Shown one piece after another: positions 41,118-51,456 of a stretch of DNA of 64,000 nucleotides. This stretch comes from Yersinia entomophaga. GTDB lineage: Bacteria; Pseudomonadota; Gammaproteobacteria; Enterobacterales; Enterobacteriaceae. A model generated the notes under the pieces. It was not told the DNA's origin. It worked only from the letters and a program-made list of their open reading frames with translations, and made no database searches. The position numbers and the translations under genes were made by a program. Positions within the stretch are counted from its first letter, which is position 1. Every line of letters begins with the position of its first letter. The stretch covers positions 544,410-608,409 of the forward strand of contig NZ_CP010029.1 of the NCBI RefSeq assembly GCF_001656035.1. The letters are read 5' to 3'.

Positions 41118-41765
41118 ATGAAATATCATATTATTCCGGTAACGGCGTTCAGCCAAAATTGTACTTTGATTTGGTGTGATGCAACATTGCAGGCTGCTTT
41201 GGTCGATCCCGGTGGCGACGCCGAAAAAATCATTGCTGAAGTGCGTCGTTTGGGCGTCACGGTCACGCAGATCCTGTTAACTCACGGCCATTTAGATCAC
41301 GTTGGCGCGGCGGCAGAACTGGCCGAATTCTATCAGGTGCCTATCATCGGGCCGGAAAAAGAAGATCGTTTTTGGTTGGAAGGCTTGCCAGCACAGAGCC
41401 GTATGTTCGGTCTGGGGGAGTGTCAGTCGTTTGAGCCAACGCGTTGGTTGGAAGAAGGTGATGAGATAAATGTGGGCGAAATGCGGTTATCGGTGCTTCA
41501 TTGTCCGGGGCATACCCCGGGGCACATTGTCTTTATCAACCCGCAGGCGAGGTTAGCCTTAACCGGCGATGTGATTTTCAAAGGCGGCGTTGGTCGTAGT
41601 GATTTCCCACGCGGCGATCATCAGCAGTTGATCGACTCCATCAAACAGAAGCTACTGCCTTTGGGTGATGATATGGCGTTTATTCCCGGTCACGGCCCGA
41701 TGTCTACCCTTGGCCATGAACGGCAGAGCAATCCGTTTATTATCGACGAACCGGCCATTTGGTAA
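41118..41765 (+). CDS. gloC: Hydroxyacylglutathione hydrolase GloC (YcbL), type II glyoxalase
   Basis: 215-residue metallo-beta-lactamase-fold hydrolase of S-lactoylglutathione, the last step of methylglyoxal detoxification. Zinc motif THGHLDHVG, then [15 protein letters not shown] and the C-terminal [12 protein letters not shown] are all present. 59 bp after mepK, probably on the same transcript; strong terminator follows. Confidence 0.95.
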   Translation: MKYHIIPVTAFSQNCTLIWCDATLQAALVDPGGDAEKIIAEVRRLGVTVTQILLTHGHLDHVGAAAELAEFYQVPIIGPEKEDRFWLEGLPAQSRMFGLGECQSFEPTRWLEEGDEINVGEMRLSVLHCPGHTPGHIVFINPQARLALTGDVIFKGGVGRSDFPRGDHQQLIDSIKQKLLPLGDDMAFIPGHGPMSTLGHERQSNPFIIDEPAIW

Positions 41766-41792
41766 ATGGTTCTACCCTGCAGTAGATGTTCT

Positions 41793-41816
41793 AAAGGCGC
41801 CGATTGGCGCCTTTTT
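41793..41816 (+). terminator. Intrinsic terminator of gloC
   Basis: Perfect 9-bp stem (41793-41801 with 41806-41814), GATT loop, T-run. Confidence 0.93.
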
Positions 41817-42025
41817 AAATGTGTTTTGATCGAATAAGGTAAACCCGAGTATTTTCCTCAAGAAACGATAAATAAATTTGTGTAATATCCGCAGCGAACA
41901 ATACTAACAGTAGTATGGTCTCGAATGATGTTGGGCTAACCTCGAAGATTAATTTATTAGCCAGCTTTACCGTAGAGGAAATAAATAACAATCATTTTTT
42001 CTTATAGCAGCTTTATAGTCGTTTC

Positions 42026-43621
42026 ATGGAATTTACTATGCCATTTCGTCGTTCCAGTTTAAGAAAGTTGTTGCCCCGATTGGGACTATCCTTTTTGGTG
42101 TTGCTGCTGTTTATCCTATTTGGTGCTGGCGTTATTTATGTGCAGACAGTTAATAATATGCACTCAGACGCCGAAACTAAGTTAAAGCATGCTCGGCAAA
42201 TGATTGACCGTATTTTTGATAATGCTCATCTTGCCGCGACTCGGGTACAGGGCAGCCTAGGGCAACCTTGCTTACAGGTAGTTCAAAATTTACGCGATCA
42301 GGTGGCTACAATTCCCGACGTCCGCTCGGTAAATTTAACTCGACGGGGCAACCAGATTTATTGCACTTCCCTTTATGGCCCTTATGACGATTACGTCAAT
42401 TCATCGGCTTACGTTGATGGTCAGCTATACCTGATGTCGGGAAATAAAGTGACGCCTTCACGACCGGTTGTGATATACCGACAGGTGGCCGGGGACTACA
42501 GCACCCTGGTTGGCATTGATGGTTATTACTTACATAATATTCTTAACCTGCTGAGCGGGGATATACAGCTCAGATTGATTATCGGCGATCGTTGGATGGA
42601 TGCCGCGGGAAATACCCATGCAGGTAACCCATTGCATAAAAACATGCCGTTGACTCTTGCTTCGGAAAAATATGCGTATTCCATCTCAACTACCCTGACT
42701 CATGGCCAGTATCTAGCCTATGCCTGGCAATATGCCACCGGCAGCTTAATATTTTTCCCTCTGTTAGGTTTTATTTCCGCGTTTCTGGTATTCCGTTTGT
42801 GCGGAAAATCCTCTTCGCCGATGCAGATACTCAATCTTGCGTTGGAAAACGGGGAGTTCGTGCCTTACCTGCAACCGGTAGTGACTGGGAAAGGGGAGCA
42901 CTGTATCGGTTGCGAAGTGCTAATGCGTTGGCATAACCCAACTCATGGCATGATTCAGCCAGACCGTTTTATTCCTCTGGCAGAAGATAGCGGATTAATT
43001 GTGCCGATGACACGCTCTATTATGCAGCAGGTCAGCAGTATGTTTGCTCCTTATGCCAGCCAGCTACCGGATGATTTCCATTTTGGTTTCAATATCAGTG
43101 CCGACCATTGTCGTGATTTAAGTCTGGTAGATGACTGCCGCGCATTTATTGCCGCCTTTGCAGAAAAGCCTATCAATATTACGCTGGAACTGACCGAGCG
43201 GAAATTGATTGTTGCCGATGAAATTACCGATCGTTTGTTCGCTGAACTGCATGCCTTAGGCGTATTTATTGCCATAGATGACTTTGGTACCGGCCACTCT
43301 AGTCTGGTGTATCTGCAAAAATTCAAAGTAGACTTCCTGAAAATTGACCAGAGCTTCGTTGGAATGATCGGTTCTGATGCGTTATCCAGCATCATCGTGG
43401 AGAATGTCATCGATCTGGCAACGAAAATGGGGTTGATGACGATAGCGGAAGGGGTGGAAAACGAAACGCAGGCGCGTTATCTGCAAGCGTGTAATGTTGA
43501 CTATCTACAGGGTTATCTATTTGGCCGGCCAATGCCTATGGCTGAGTTTATCGAAAAAAATATCAATCAGGCGACCTTCGAAGAAGCGGCGTCGGAGCTA
43601 AAACCTAAAAAGGGTGCCTAA
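42026..43621 (+). CDS. CSS-motif/EAL-domain cyclic di-GMP phosphodiesterase
   Basis: 531-residue inner-membrane protein: TM1 (about residues 15-37), a periplasmic CSS domain with two cysteines (in GQPCLQ and IYCTSLYG), TM2 (about 235-260) and a cytoplasmic EAL domain. Catalytic residues are all there: E297 (EVLMRW), NIS, LELTER, D418-D419 (DDFGTGHSS), LKIDQSF, AEGVE and QGYLFG, so active hydrolysis of c-di-GMP to pGpG is expected. In E. coli such proteins (the PdeB/PdeC group) sense periplasmic redox by DsbA/DsbB-dependent disulphides. ATG 42026 is used; ATG 42038 is possible. It is not at this locus in E. coli. Confidence 0.92.
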   Translation: MEFTMPFRRSSLRKLLPRLGLSFLVLLLFILFGAGVIYVQTVNNMHSDAETKLKHARQMIDRIFDNAHLAATRVQGSLGQPCLQVVQNLRDQVATIPDVRSVNLTRRGNQIYCTSLYGPYDDYVNSSAYVDGQLYLMSGNKVTPSRPVVIYRQVAGDYSTLVGIDGYYLHNILNLLSGDIQLRLIIGDRWMDAAGNTHAGNPLHKNMPLTLASEKYAYSISTTLTHGQYLAYAWQYATGSLIFFPLLGFISAFLVFRLCGKSSSPMQILNLALENGEFVPYLQPVVTGKGEHCIGCEVLMRWHNPTHGMIQPDRFIPLAEDSGLIVPMTRSIMQQVSSMFAPYASQLPDDFHFGFNISADHCRDLSLVDDCRAFIAAFAEKPINITLELTERKLIVADEITDRLFAELHALGVFIAIDDFGTGHSSLVYLQKFKVDFLKIDQSFVGMIGSDALSSIIVENVIDLATKMGLMTIAEGVENETQARYLQACNVDYLQGYLFGRPMPMAEFIEKNINQATFEEAASELKPKKGA

Positions 43622-43631
43622 GGCACCCTTT
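43609..43631. terminator. Bidirectional terminator with the phosphodiesterase stop codon in its loop
   Basis: Perfect 10-bp stem (43609-43618 with 43622-43631); the 3-base loop 43619-43621 is the TAA stop of the EAL gene. It also lies 24 bp past the convergent aspC stop. Confidence 0.9.
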
Positions 43632-43655
43632 AACCGCAATCCACTGAAAATTGAA

Positions 43656-44846
43656 TCAGAGTACCGCGACGATGGCTTCACACAGTGGAGCCATGTTGTC
43701 TGGTGTCATGCCTGCCACGTTAACACGACCTGAATTCACCGCATACACGCCAAACTCATTACGCAGACGCAGCACCTGTTCTTTGGTCAAACCACTGAAC
43801 GAGAACATGCCGTTCTGGTTAATGATGAAACTGAAGTCCTGTTTTGCCCCTTTCTCTTGCAGGGTATTAACAAACAGTTGGCGCATCCGATGGATACGTT
43901 GACGCATATCGGTCAGCTCTTGTTCCCAGATAGCACGCAGCGCGTCATTACTCAGAATGGTAGCAACGACTGAGGCGCCGTGAGCCGGTGGGTTAGAGTA
44001 GTTAGCGCGGATAACCGCTTTGACCTGGCTGAAGGATTTCTCCGCGATATCGCTGTCTGCCGCAACGATGGTGCAGGCGCCGACGCGTTCGTTGTACAGG
44101 CCAAAGTTTTTAGAGTAAGAGCTGCAAACGATCAGTTCTTTATGGCTAGCGGCGAAAATACGCAGGCCCTGAGCGTCTTCTTCCAGACCACGAGCAAAAC
44201 CCTGATAGGCGAAGTCGAACAGCGGCAGCCAGCCTTTAGCCACAGACAGTTCGGCAAGTTTAGCCCACTGTTCGTCGGTTGGATCGATACCGGTCGGGTT
44301 ATGGCAGCAGCCGTGAAACAGCACTATGTCACCGGCTTGGGCTTCTGACAGGCTTTTCAGCAGGCCATCAAAGTCCAGCGCGTGGTTGGCTGCGTCATAA
44401 TAATTATATTCAACCACTTCCAGACCGGCAGCGGAGAATACATTCTTATGGTTTGGCCAGCTTGGGTTACTGACCCAAACGCGTTTAGCTGAAGTTTGGT
44501 GAGCAATAAAGTCGGCTGCGATACGCAATGCGCCAGTGCCGCCCGGAGTCTGCGCAGTGCGCGCACGTTTTTCCGTTACGATTGGGCTTTGTTTACCGAA
44601 CAGCAATGCCTGAGTGCAGCTGGCGAAGACCGGCAGGCCGTCTATACCCAGATAGTTTTTTGTTGTTTCGTTTTCCAGCAAATACTGTTCAGCTTTTTTC
44701 ACGCTGGTCAGCACCGGCGTTTTACCGGTTTCATCTTTATAAACACCAATACCCAGATTGATTTTATTTGGGCGGTCATCGGCGCGGAAAATATCGGTCA
44801 GACCCAGAATAGGATCGGCAGGTGCAGCAGTGATTTTTTCAAACAT
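43656..44846 (-). CDS. aspC: Aspartate aminotransferase
   Basis: Class I PLP aminotransferase, aspartate + 2-oxoglutarate to oxaloacetate + glutamate. 396 residues from ATG 44846 (GGAAG upstream), the E. coli length; an upstream in-frame ATG adds only five unconserved residues. PLP lysine in [13 protein letters not shown], substrate arginine region SGRVNVAGM near the C-terminus. Downstream of ompF on the same strand, separated by a terminator. Confidence 0.97.
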   Translation of the reverse strand: MFEKITAAPADPILGLTDIFRADDRPNKINLGIGVYKDETGKTPVLTSVKKAEQYLLENETTKNYLGIDGLPVFASCTQALLFGKQSPIVTEKRARTAQTPGGTGALRIAADFIAHQTSAKRVWVSNPSWPNHKNVFSAAGLEVVEYNYYDAANHALDFDGLLKSLSEAQAGDIVLFHGCCHNPTGIDPTDEQWAKLAELSVAKGWLPLFDFAYQGFARGLEEDAQGLRIFAASHKELIVCSSYSKNFGLYNERVGACTIVAADSDIAEKSFSQVKAVIRANYSNPPAHGASVVATILSNDALRAIWEQELTDMRQRIHRMRQLFVNTLQEKGAKQDFSFIINQNGMFSFSGLTKEQVLRLRNEFGVYAVNSGRVNVAGMTPDNMAPLCEAIVAVL

Positions 44847-45047
44847 GTCAGATGCTTCCATGGCTTAGAGTTAAGCGGACAGAATCATCAGGGTAGCGCC
44901 AGTTCAGGGCTTTGCCAACCGTTTGCGAGAAAAAGAGATCAATCTTGTGAGGCGGGGTGATTACGGGTGAAAAATCGTCAGAATTACTCAGGAAGTAGCA
45001 GATTATGCACAATGTGAGTCAGGGTTTAAAAGTAAAATACAGAAAGC

Positions 45048-45075
45048 AAAAGGCAGAGCCGAAGCCCTGCCTTTT
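45048..45075 (-). terminator. Terminator of ompF
   Basis: 9-bp stem (45048-45056 with 45067-45075) with an inner GC/GC pair around CGAA. On the minus strand the stem ends in TTTT and a T-rich tail. Confidence 0.8.
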
Positions 45076-45113
45076 TTACTTACACCAACCGAGTTGGCAT
45101 TAAGTCGGACAAC

Positions 45114-46202
45114 TTAGAACTGGTAAACCAAGCCAACACCCACTACGTCATCAGTGTTGATGCCGTTAGCAACGGTGAAGTCATTTTTGTCCAGCATGTT
45201 GATTTTGTAATCAACGTAGGTAGACATGTTTTTGTTGAAGTAGAAGTAAGTAGCAACAGAAGCATATTTCAACAGGTCTTGGTCATTACCGTAAACGCTG
45301 TTCAGATCCTTACCTTTAGACTGGACGTAGGCCAGGGAAGGACGCAGACCGAAATCGAACTGGTATTGCGCAACGATTTCGATGTTCTGAGTTTTGTTAG
45401 CGATAGTGTTGCTAGCTGAACCGTATGGCGTGGTGTTCAGCGTTTCAGCATACATTGCAGCCAGGTATACGTTGTTTGCGTCGTATTTAGCACCTACGTT
45501 CCATGACTGAGCTTTGTCGCCTTCAGCAGTGGTGAAGCGTTTCTGGGTATCAGTACGATTAGAAGAAGCATAAGCTGCACCGAAGCTTACGCCGTAACCG
45601 ATATCATAGGTAGAAGAGATACCGAAGCCGTCACCGTTTTCAACTTTAACGTCGTTACGGCCTTCTTCGTTTTTGCCTTGGTATTGCAGAGCGAAGTTCA
45701 GGCCATCAACCAGACCGAAGAAGTCATTGTTACGGTAAGTCGCCAGACCGGTAGAACGGGCATTCATGAAGTTGTCAGTCTTAGCGATAGAGTCGCCGCC
45801 GAATACTGGCAGCACATCGGTCGCTGAGCTCACGTCATAGAGTACGCCGTAGTTACGACCGTAGTCGAATGAACCGTAGTCACCAACTTTCAGACCAGCA
45901 AAGCCCAGACGGGTTTTGTTGCCTTTGTCGCCCTGAGATTCGGCGTGGTTAGCCTGAATGTTGTATTCCCACTGGCCGAAACCGGTCAGTTGGTCAGTAA
46001 TTTGGGTTTCGCCTTTGAAGCCGAGACGAACGTAAGTTTCGTCGCCATCTTCGCCTGCGTTATCGGAGAACTGATGGCGGGCATCAACTTTACCGTACAG
46101 ATCCAGTTTATTGCCGTCTTTATTGTAGATTTCTGCCGCATTTGCTGCACCAGCAGCCAACAGAGCAGGGATTACTACTGCAAGAATATTGCGCTTCATC
46201 AT
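45114..46202 (-). CDS. ompF: OmpF/OmpC-family outer-membrane porin at the ompF locus
   Basis: 362 residues with the OmpF start [14 protein letters not shown] and signal peptide ending ANA, then [19 protein letters not shown]. Sixteen-strand trimeric porin; ends in the C-terminal Phe (VGLVYQF) required for BAM recognition. The asnS-ompF-aspC position is that of ompF, but the second half resembles OmpC. In constriction loop L3 the usual PEFGG reads PVFGG (codon 45804-45806). GAGGG precedes the tandem ATG. The 399-residue frame starting at 46313 includes leader sequence and is not used. Confidence 0.95.
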   Translation of the reverse strand: MMKRNILAVVIPALLAAGAANAAEIYNKDGNKLDLYGKVDARHQFSDNAGEDGDETYVRLGFKGETQITDQLTGFGQWEYNIQANHAESQGDKGNKTRLGFAGLKVGDYGSFDYGRNYGVLYDVSSATDVLPVFGGDSIAKTDNFMNARSTGLATYRNNDFFGLVDGLNFALQYQGKNEEGRNDVKVENGDGFGISSTYDIGYGVSFGAAYASSNRTDTQKRFTTAEGDKAQSWNVGAKYDANNVYLAAMYAETLNTTPYGSASNTIANKTQNIEIVAQYQFDFGLRPSLAYVQSKGKDLNSVYGNDQDLLKYASVATYFYFNKNMSTYVDYKINMLDKNDFTVANGINTDDVVGVGLVYQF

Positions 46203-46360
46203 TATTATTACCCTCATTGGTGTTATTCGGACACCTGCCACTGCCGCCAATAATTTTTTTGGAACTATTGTTGAGAGTTTGGTGTCGTCTGTGTCTGAGA
46301 CGCAGTGTTCCATTCACAGACCGGTTAATCCACACCGAAAATGCTACTAATTGACAAAAA

Positions 46361-46398
46361 CTGTTTCATTAAAAGACAAAGTGTTACTAAATGTAAAA
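46361..46398 (-). promoter_or_regulatory. Candidate tandem OmpR boxes upstream of ompF
   Basis: On the minus strand TTTTACATTTAGTAACAC (complement of 46381-46398) resembles the E. coli ompF F1 box TTTACTTTTGGTTACAT, and the adjoining complement of 46361-46379 (TTGTCTTTTAATGAAACAG) resembles F2. They lie about 160-195 bp before the start codon. A weak CRP-like half site (TGTGA-N6-TCAAA, 46411-46426) is just upstream. Confidence 0.6.
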
Positions 46399-46440
46399 TA
46401 AAGGGAACTTTGTGACTAATATCAAACTTTAAAAAATGAC

Positions 46441-46464
46441 AAAAGCCAGCATAAGCTGGCTTTT
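46441..46464 (-). terminator. Terminator of asnS
   Basis: Perfect 10-bp stem (46441-46450 with 46455-46464) with ATAA loop; on the minus strand it is followed by a T-rich tail. The plus side is even T-richer, so it may work in both directions. Confidence 0.88.
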
Positions 46465-46503
46465 TTTTAGACAACTAACAGAAATCAATTGGAAATGATT
46501 AAT

Positions 46504-47904
46504 TTAGAAGCTGGCGTTTCTGGGGGTACGTGGGAACGGGATCACGTCACGGACGTTTTGTACGCCGGTCACATAGGCGATCAAACGCTCAAATCCAAGA
46601 CCAAAACCAGAATGTGGCACGGTGCCGTAGCGACGAAGATCACGATACCACCAGTAATCTTCTTTATTCAGGCCCATTTCTTGCAAACGTTGGTCCAGAA
46701 CATCCAGACGTTCTTCACGCTGTGAACCCCCGATGATTTCCCCAATACCCGGCGCTAATACGTCCATCGCGGCTACGGTTTTACCATCTTCGTTCATACG
46801 CATATAGAAAGCTTTGATGTCTTTCGGGTAGTTTTTAACCACTACCGGCGCTTTGAAGTGTTTCTCAGCCAGATAGCGTTCGTGCTCGGATGACAGATCG
46901 ATACCCCACGACACTTCGTTTTCGAAGGTCTGGCCAGATGCGAGCAGGATTTCAATTGCGTCGGTGTAATCTACCTGCGCAAAGTCGGAGCTTACGAAAC
47001 GTTGCAGACGATCGATCGCATCTTTATCTACACGCTGAGCAAAGAAGGCCAAATCGTCAGCTCGCTCGTCCAGAACGGCCTGGAAGACGTACTTAAGCAT
47101 TTTTTCAGCCAGAGCTGCAACATCATCTAAAGAGGCGAAAGCGACTTCCGGCTCAATCATCCAGAATTCAGCCAGGTGGCGGCTGGTGTTGGAGTTTTCC
47201 GCGCGGAAAGTCGGGCCGAAGGTGTAAACCTTGGATAACGCACAGGCGTAGGTTTCACCGTTTAGCTGACCCGATACGGTCAGGAAGGCTTCTTTACCGA
47301 AGAAATCTTCGCTGAAATCGATTTTGCCTTCGTCAGTACGCGGCAGGTTTTCCAGATCCAAAGTCGATACGCGGAACATTTCGCCTGCGCCTTCGGTATC
47401 GGATGCGGTAATCAGCGGAGTAGAAACCCAGAAATAACCGTTTTCATGGAAGAAACGGTGAATCGCCTGCGCCAAAGTGTGGCGAACGCGCGCAACGGCA
47501 CCAATCAGGTTGGTACGTGGGCGTAAGTGAGCGACTTCGCGCAGGTATTCGATGCTGTGGCGCTTGGCCGCCATCGGATAGGTATCCGGATCGTCCACCC
47601 AGCCGACAACCTTCACGCTGGTCGCCTGAATTTCGAAACTCTGGCCTTCACCCGGAGAGGCAACGACGGTGCCGGTCACTTCAACCGAGCAACCGGTGGT
47701 CAGATGCAGCACTTCGTCCTGATAATTCGGCAGAGTATTATTAACGACGGCCTGTAACGGATCAAAGCAGGAACCGTCATAAACGGCGACGAAGGAGATG
47801 CCAGCTTTAGAATCTCTCCGGGTACGCACCCAACCGCGTACGGTGACTTCACTGTCAACCGCAGCACGGCCTTGCAGTACGTCGACTACAGGCACTACGC
47901 TCAT
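46504..47904 (-). CDS. asnS: Asparaginyl-tRNA synthetase
   Basis: Class IIb synthetase, 466 residues, as in E. coli. N-terminal OB-fold anticodon-binding domain (about 1-110, [19 protein letters not shown]), catalytic motif 2 ([21 protein letters not shown]) and motif 3 near the end ([15 protein letters not shown]). AGAGAG precedes the ATG. Confidence 0.98.
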   Translation of the reverse strand: MSVVPVVDVLQGRAAVDSEVTVRGWVRTRRDSKAGISFVAVYDGSCFDPLQAVVNNTLPNYQDEVLHLTTGCSVEVTGTVVASPGEGQSFEIQATSVKVVGWVDDPDTYPMAAKRHSIEYLREVAHLRPRTNLIGAVARVRHTLAQAIHRFFHENGYFWVSTPLITASDTEGAGEMFRVSTLDLENLPRTDEGKIDFSEDFFGKEAFLTVSGQLNGETYACALSKVYTFGPTFRAENSNTSRHLAEFWMIEPEVAFASLDDVAALAEKMLKYVFQAVLDERADDLAFFAQRVDKDAIDRLQRFVSSDFAQVDYTDAIEILLASGQTFENEVSWGIDLSSEHERYLAEKHFKAPVVVKNYPKDIKAFYMRMNEDGKTVAAMDVLAPGIGEIIGGSQREERLDVLDQRLQEMGLNKEDYWWYRDLRRYGTVPHSGFGLGFERLIAYVTGVQNVRDVIPFPRTPRNASF

Positions 47905-48110
47905 AGATTTCTCTCTTTATAAGTTTTGGTTCAGAAATAAATTAAAACCCAAAATATGGGGATGTTGCTATGTTACTTGCGGCAGTGCAGGACACAAGAG
48001 GAAATCATCGGATTAGTGCAAGATTTCTGCGGTTAAGATAAATAAATCGGCGGATGGCGAAGATCGTGGCTCTGTATCTGATGCTATATAAAGGAGGGAG
48101 AGTGAAATAG

Positions 48111-48135
48111 GCCGGATGAGGGAGACTCACCCGGC
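48111..48135 (-). terminator. Terminator of pncB
   Basis: 10-bp stem (48111-48120 with 48126-48135, one mismatch), 5-base loop, 10 bp after the pncB stop on the minus strand. Confidence 0.65.
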
Positions 48136-48144
48136 ACCCTGCGG

Positions 48145-49350
48145 TTAGCTAGCCTTTTGTACTAAAGGCAAATCAAAGGCTTCACGCAGTTCATCAACGA
48201 AGGCTGGATCCTGGCAAATGGTTTTTCCAGGGCTGTCTGACAATTTGGCCACGGGCTTTCCATTGCATTCCACCAGCTTAATCACGATATTTAGCGGTTT
48301 GACACCCGGAATATCACAGGTCAGGCGGGTGCCAATACCAAAGACCAGATTGATCCGCTGATAGAAATGGCGATATAAATACAGCGCCTTCTCCAGATCA
48401 AGATTATCGGAAAACACCAGCGTTTTGCTCATTGGGTCAATTCCCAGCTTGATAAAGTGAGCAATGGCTTTTTCACCCCATTCTACCGGATCCCCGGAGT
48501 CATGGCGTAAACCCTGATAGCGAGAGGCAAAAGGCAGATCGAAATCGCGCAGGAAAGCATCCATGGTAATGCAATCGGTTAGAGCAATCCCCAGTTGATC
48601 CGGATATTCATCCAGCCAGGCTTGTAAGGCAACGCGCTGACTGCTCGCCAGCTCGGGGCTGATTTGCTGATGAGCCTGGAACCATTCGTGTGCTTGAGTG
48701 CCCACCGGCGTCAGAGATAATCGGCGAGCCAGATCGTAATTGCTGGTGCCAACCAAATAAGGAAACTCTGCTTGTAAGGTGCTGACAACCGCCTGCTGCA
48801 CTTCACCGGAGAAACGGCGACGGGTGCCGAAATCCATCAATTTGAAACGGGAGATATCCACATCACCGCTTAATTGATTGAATTGTAACAGCTTGGCGCG
48901 GAGTTTCTCGATAGCCATCTGCGGGACGATCTGCGGCGAGCGGTGGCGATGCACCACTTCGCTGATAACCGCCAGCAATGGTACTTCCCACATAATAACT
49001 TCACACCACAGACCGGAAATTCGAATATCCAGTTTCCCCTCGCGGGCGGATACGGTGACCTGCTGCGGGTTGAACCGAAAATCTCGTAACCAATTCAGAT
49101 AATCGGATTTGAAGAAGGGGAGGCCGGACAGATAGGCGAATTCGTCCTTGGTTAACGCCAGTTCACTCATAAGAGCGATCTGACGACGAATTTCATCCAC
49201 ATAGTCGCCCAGCAATTCGTCACCGCGGCAGCGGAATTCCGCAGCAACGGTAATATGGCGATAACGATGAAACACTGCTTGTTGCATATGAAGCTTGTAA
49301 GCATCCGTATCAAGCAATGAAGTCAAAATCGGAGAGGCGTCTTGAGTCAT
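48145..49350 (-). CDS. pncB: Nicotinate phosphoribosyltransferase
   Basis: 401 residues (E. coli 400). First step of NAD salvage from nicotinate. [16 protein letters not shown] start, the phosphohistidine-loop region [15 protein letters not shown] and [10 protein letters not shown] phosphate-binding loop are intact. I saw no clear NadR box in the upstream spacer. Confidence 0.97.
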   Translation of the reverse strand: MTQDASPILTSLLDTDAYKLHMQQAVFHRYRHITVAAEFRCRGDELLGDYVDEIRRQIALMSELALTKDEFAYLSGLPFFKSDYLNWLRDFRFNPQQVTVSAREGKLDIRISGLWCEVIMWEVPLLAVISEVVHRHRSPQIVPQMAIEKLRAKLLQFNQLSGDVDISRFKLMDFGTRRRFSGEVQQAVVSTLQAEFPYLVGTSNYDLARRLSLTPVGTQAHEWFQAHQQISPELASSQRVALQAWLDEYPDQLGIALTDCITMDAFLRDFDLPFASRYQGLRHDSGDPVEWGEKAIAHFIKLGIDPMSKTLVFSDNLDLEKALYLYRHFYQRINLVFGIGTRLTCDIPGVKPLNIVIKLVECNGKPVAKLSDSPGKTICQDPAFVDELREAFDLPLVQKAS

Positions 49351-49755
49351 GGCGCGTTACAGCATCCTCGTAGGAGCATTTTCCAGATTCGGCATAATCA
49401 ATAAAGTTGCAGGAGTATACCGGTATTATCCTGTGATTGAACCCTCATAACACCATAAATGGCGTAACAAGATCTAGAGTTAAACGTGCCATCAACTTTA
49501 CTCGTCGGCCTTTTAGTCTATGGAAAATAAAATAAGCTAAATATTTTCGTGACTTAGATGCAGGGGTTATTTATTGGTCACCCGAAATGTAGGGTTATTA
49601 TTTGTCATTTTTTATTCTTAACAGAAACAAAATACCTGGTTGATTTATCGTCAGAAACTGCGCTATTCAGATAAATTTTATTACAGTTATTTTTATAAGG
49701 AATTAATTGTGTGGGAAAACCACAATAAAAACGGCGTGGTTGTTCTGTTATTAGG
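49351..49755. other. pncB upstream spacer
   Basis: About 405 bp, AT-rich near the cyclase end. No gene is supported. A weak AACCAC/GTGGTT hairpin (49718-49741) just beyond the diguanylate cyclase stop could end that transcript. Confidence 0.4.
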
Positions 49756-51456
49756 CTAAATAAAACCGTTTGCGGTATAAAAACTGACCCGATCTTTGCC
49801 ATTGCCTTTGCAATAATACAAGGCTTCATCCGCTTGCTTAATAGCCCTTTTCATTTCTGAGTAGTTGTTTAGCATGGCAATGCCGCAGCTGATACGGAAC
49901 ATAACCGTGGTGCCATCTTCTAATTTCAGCGTCAGTTGTTTCACTTTTAACCGTAGGTTATTCATGATTCGAATTGCGTCCTCCGGCGTACAGTTACTTA
50001 ATACAATGGCGAACTCTTCTCCGCCGTAGCGTGAAAAGATATCGGTGGAGCGGAAATGGGATATCAGGAGCTTACTGAATTCAATCAGCACCTTATCACC
50101 TACATCATGGCCGTAGGTGTCATTAAGTGACTTGAAGTTATCGATATCGATCAAAGCGAAAGCCATCGGATAACTAGCGGCAGGCATGGCTTCACACAGG
50201 TTAAACAGTTTTCGACGATTATAAATATTGGTCAGCGGATCAATAAAGGACGCTTTTTCCAGCTCACCAATCAGGTTTTGTTTTTCAGATTCAAGAAGGA
50301 CTTTATCTAACTGATAACGGCGCAGATCTTTAATTGCGTCGGTAATAGCAATAAGATCCTGACTCAGATAAACCCCCTGATTCTCAATATTCATATTTCC
50401 CTGAGAGAGCTTTTTGATATTCGTTGTAGTTTCAGATAACCATTTATTGATATTAACGCAAAATATCAGGCATGGGACGATAATAAATAGAGCTAATAAC
50501 ATTCCGATGGAAAGGGTACTCTCTACTCTTATGTTACTTTTTAGGATGTTACTTTTGAGTGATTTTATTTCTTTTTCAAATACTTGGCTATTAAATCTTT
50601 GGGAAATTGAGTCAATATAATTTACATACTCATAAATATCTCTGACATTGTACTTTTCGTTTTTGGTCATAGAGAGATATAAATCATTGGCGATTTTTTC
50701 GCTGTTTTGCAGCGATATCTTGCCTTGTAAATCGTTGACTACGTGACTCATCTGATTGAGTCTGTATGTTTTTTCGATAAAACCGAAACGAGGTTGCAGC
50801 GAGTAGAGCACGCCGGTAAGTTGGATCGCTTTAAGATAGGGCTCTGGTCGCTGAACTTTGGCTAAATTGATATCAACGATCTGATCGACTAAATCGGTAA
50901 GGGTCATAACCAAACGGCTATTTATTCTGATGGCTTCTAGGAAGATATATGATTCAGATTTTATCAGACGGTTGTCGATAGTATAAAGCGAGTATTTCTG
51001 TTTGACCTCAGAGATATAAAATGCATTATTCAGGTCATAGAGATAACTATTGACCAAAGGCATTCCTGAACTTGCACGCAAATCATTGGCTATTAATTTA
51101 TCCATCAGTTGAACCGAAGAAATTACCAGGTATTTATAAGTGGCTCCCAGTTTTTCAACCATAATTGAATTGGCATTTTTTTTAAATATCGCTATTTTCT
51201 TAGTGGCAGTTATTACTGCCTGATTGATTTCTTCCTGGTTTATATCGGTTTTGATTAAACTGATTTTTTTTAAGCGATGCATGTGCAATACGGCCTGAAA
51301 TGCCTCGGTAAATTCTTGTAATCGCTCAATTTTATACAGGTTTAATTTATTGTTTTCTGCGATGGCGCTATTGCGAGATATGTTGGTGTAAACGAATACA
51401 GAGAAAAATAGCATTAATGAAAGTGTGAAAAAATAAATAAGATATTTTACTCTCAT
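49756..51456 (-). CDS. Membrane-bound GGDEF diguanylate cyclase
   Basis: 566 residues. TM1 (about 5-25), a large mostly helical periplasmic domain (about 27-310) without a family I can name, TM2 (about 313-338), a short linker and a GGDEF domain. The active site is GGEEF (478-482) and an inhibitory I-site RSTD lies at 469-472, the proper distance before it, so both synthesis and product inhibition are expected. Codon use and AT content of the sensory half differ from neighbours, and E. coli has no gene here, suggesting an accessory or fast-evolving gene. It lies between pncB and pepN. Confidence 0.92.
   Translation of the reverse strand: MRVKYLIYFFTLSLMLFFSVFVYTNISRNSAIAENNKLNLYKIERLQEFTEAFQAVLHMHRLKKISLIKTDINQEEINQAVITATKKIAIFKKNANSIMVEKLGATYKYLVISSVQLMDKLIANDLRASSGMPLVNSYLYDLNNAFYISEVKQKYSLYTIDNRLIKSESYIFLEAIRINSRLVMTLTDLVDQIVDINLAKVQRPEPYLKAIQLTGVLYSLQPRFGFIEKTYRLNQMSHVVNDLQGKISLQNSEKIANDLYLSMTKNEKYNVRDIYEYVNYIDSISQRFNSQVFEKEIKSLKSNILKSNIRVESTLSIGMLLALFIIVPCLIFCVNINKWLSETTTNIKKLSQGNMNIENQGVYLSQDLIAITDAIKDLRRYQLDKVLLESEKQNLIGELEKASFIDPLTNIYNRRKLFNLCEAMPAASYPMAFALIDIDNFKSLNDTYGHDVGDKVLIEFSKLLISHFRSTDIFSRYGGEEFAIVLSNCTPEDAIRIMNNLRLKVKQLTLKLEDGTTVMFRISCGIAMLNNYSEMKRAIKQADEALYYCKGNGKDRVSFYTANGFI

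Noticed and set aside
49605..49829. 74-residue minus-strand frame overlapping the end of the diguanylate cyclase
   Set aside because: Starts inside the cyclase in another frame; no independent start signal.
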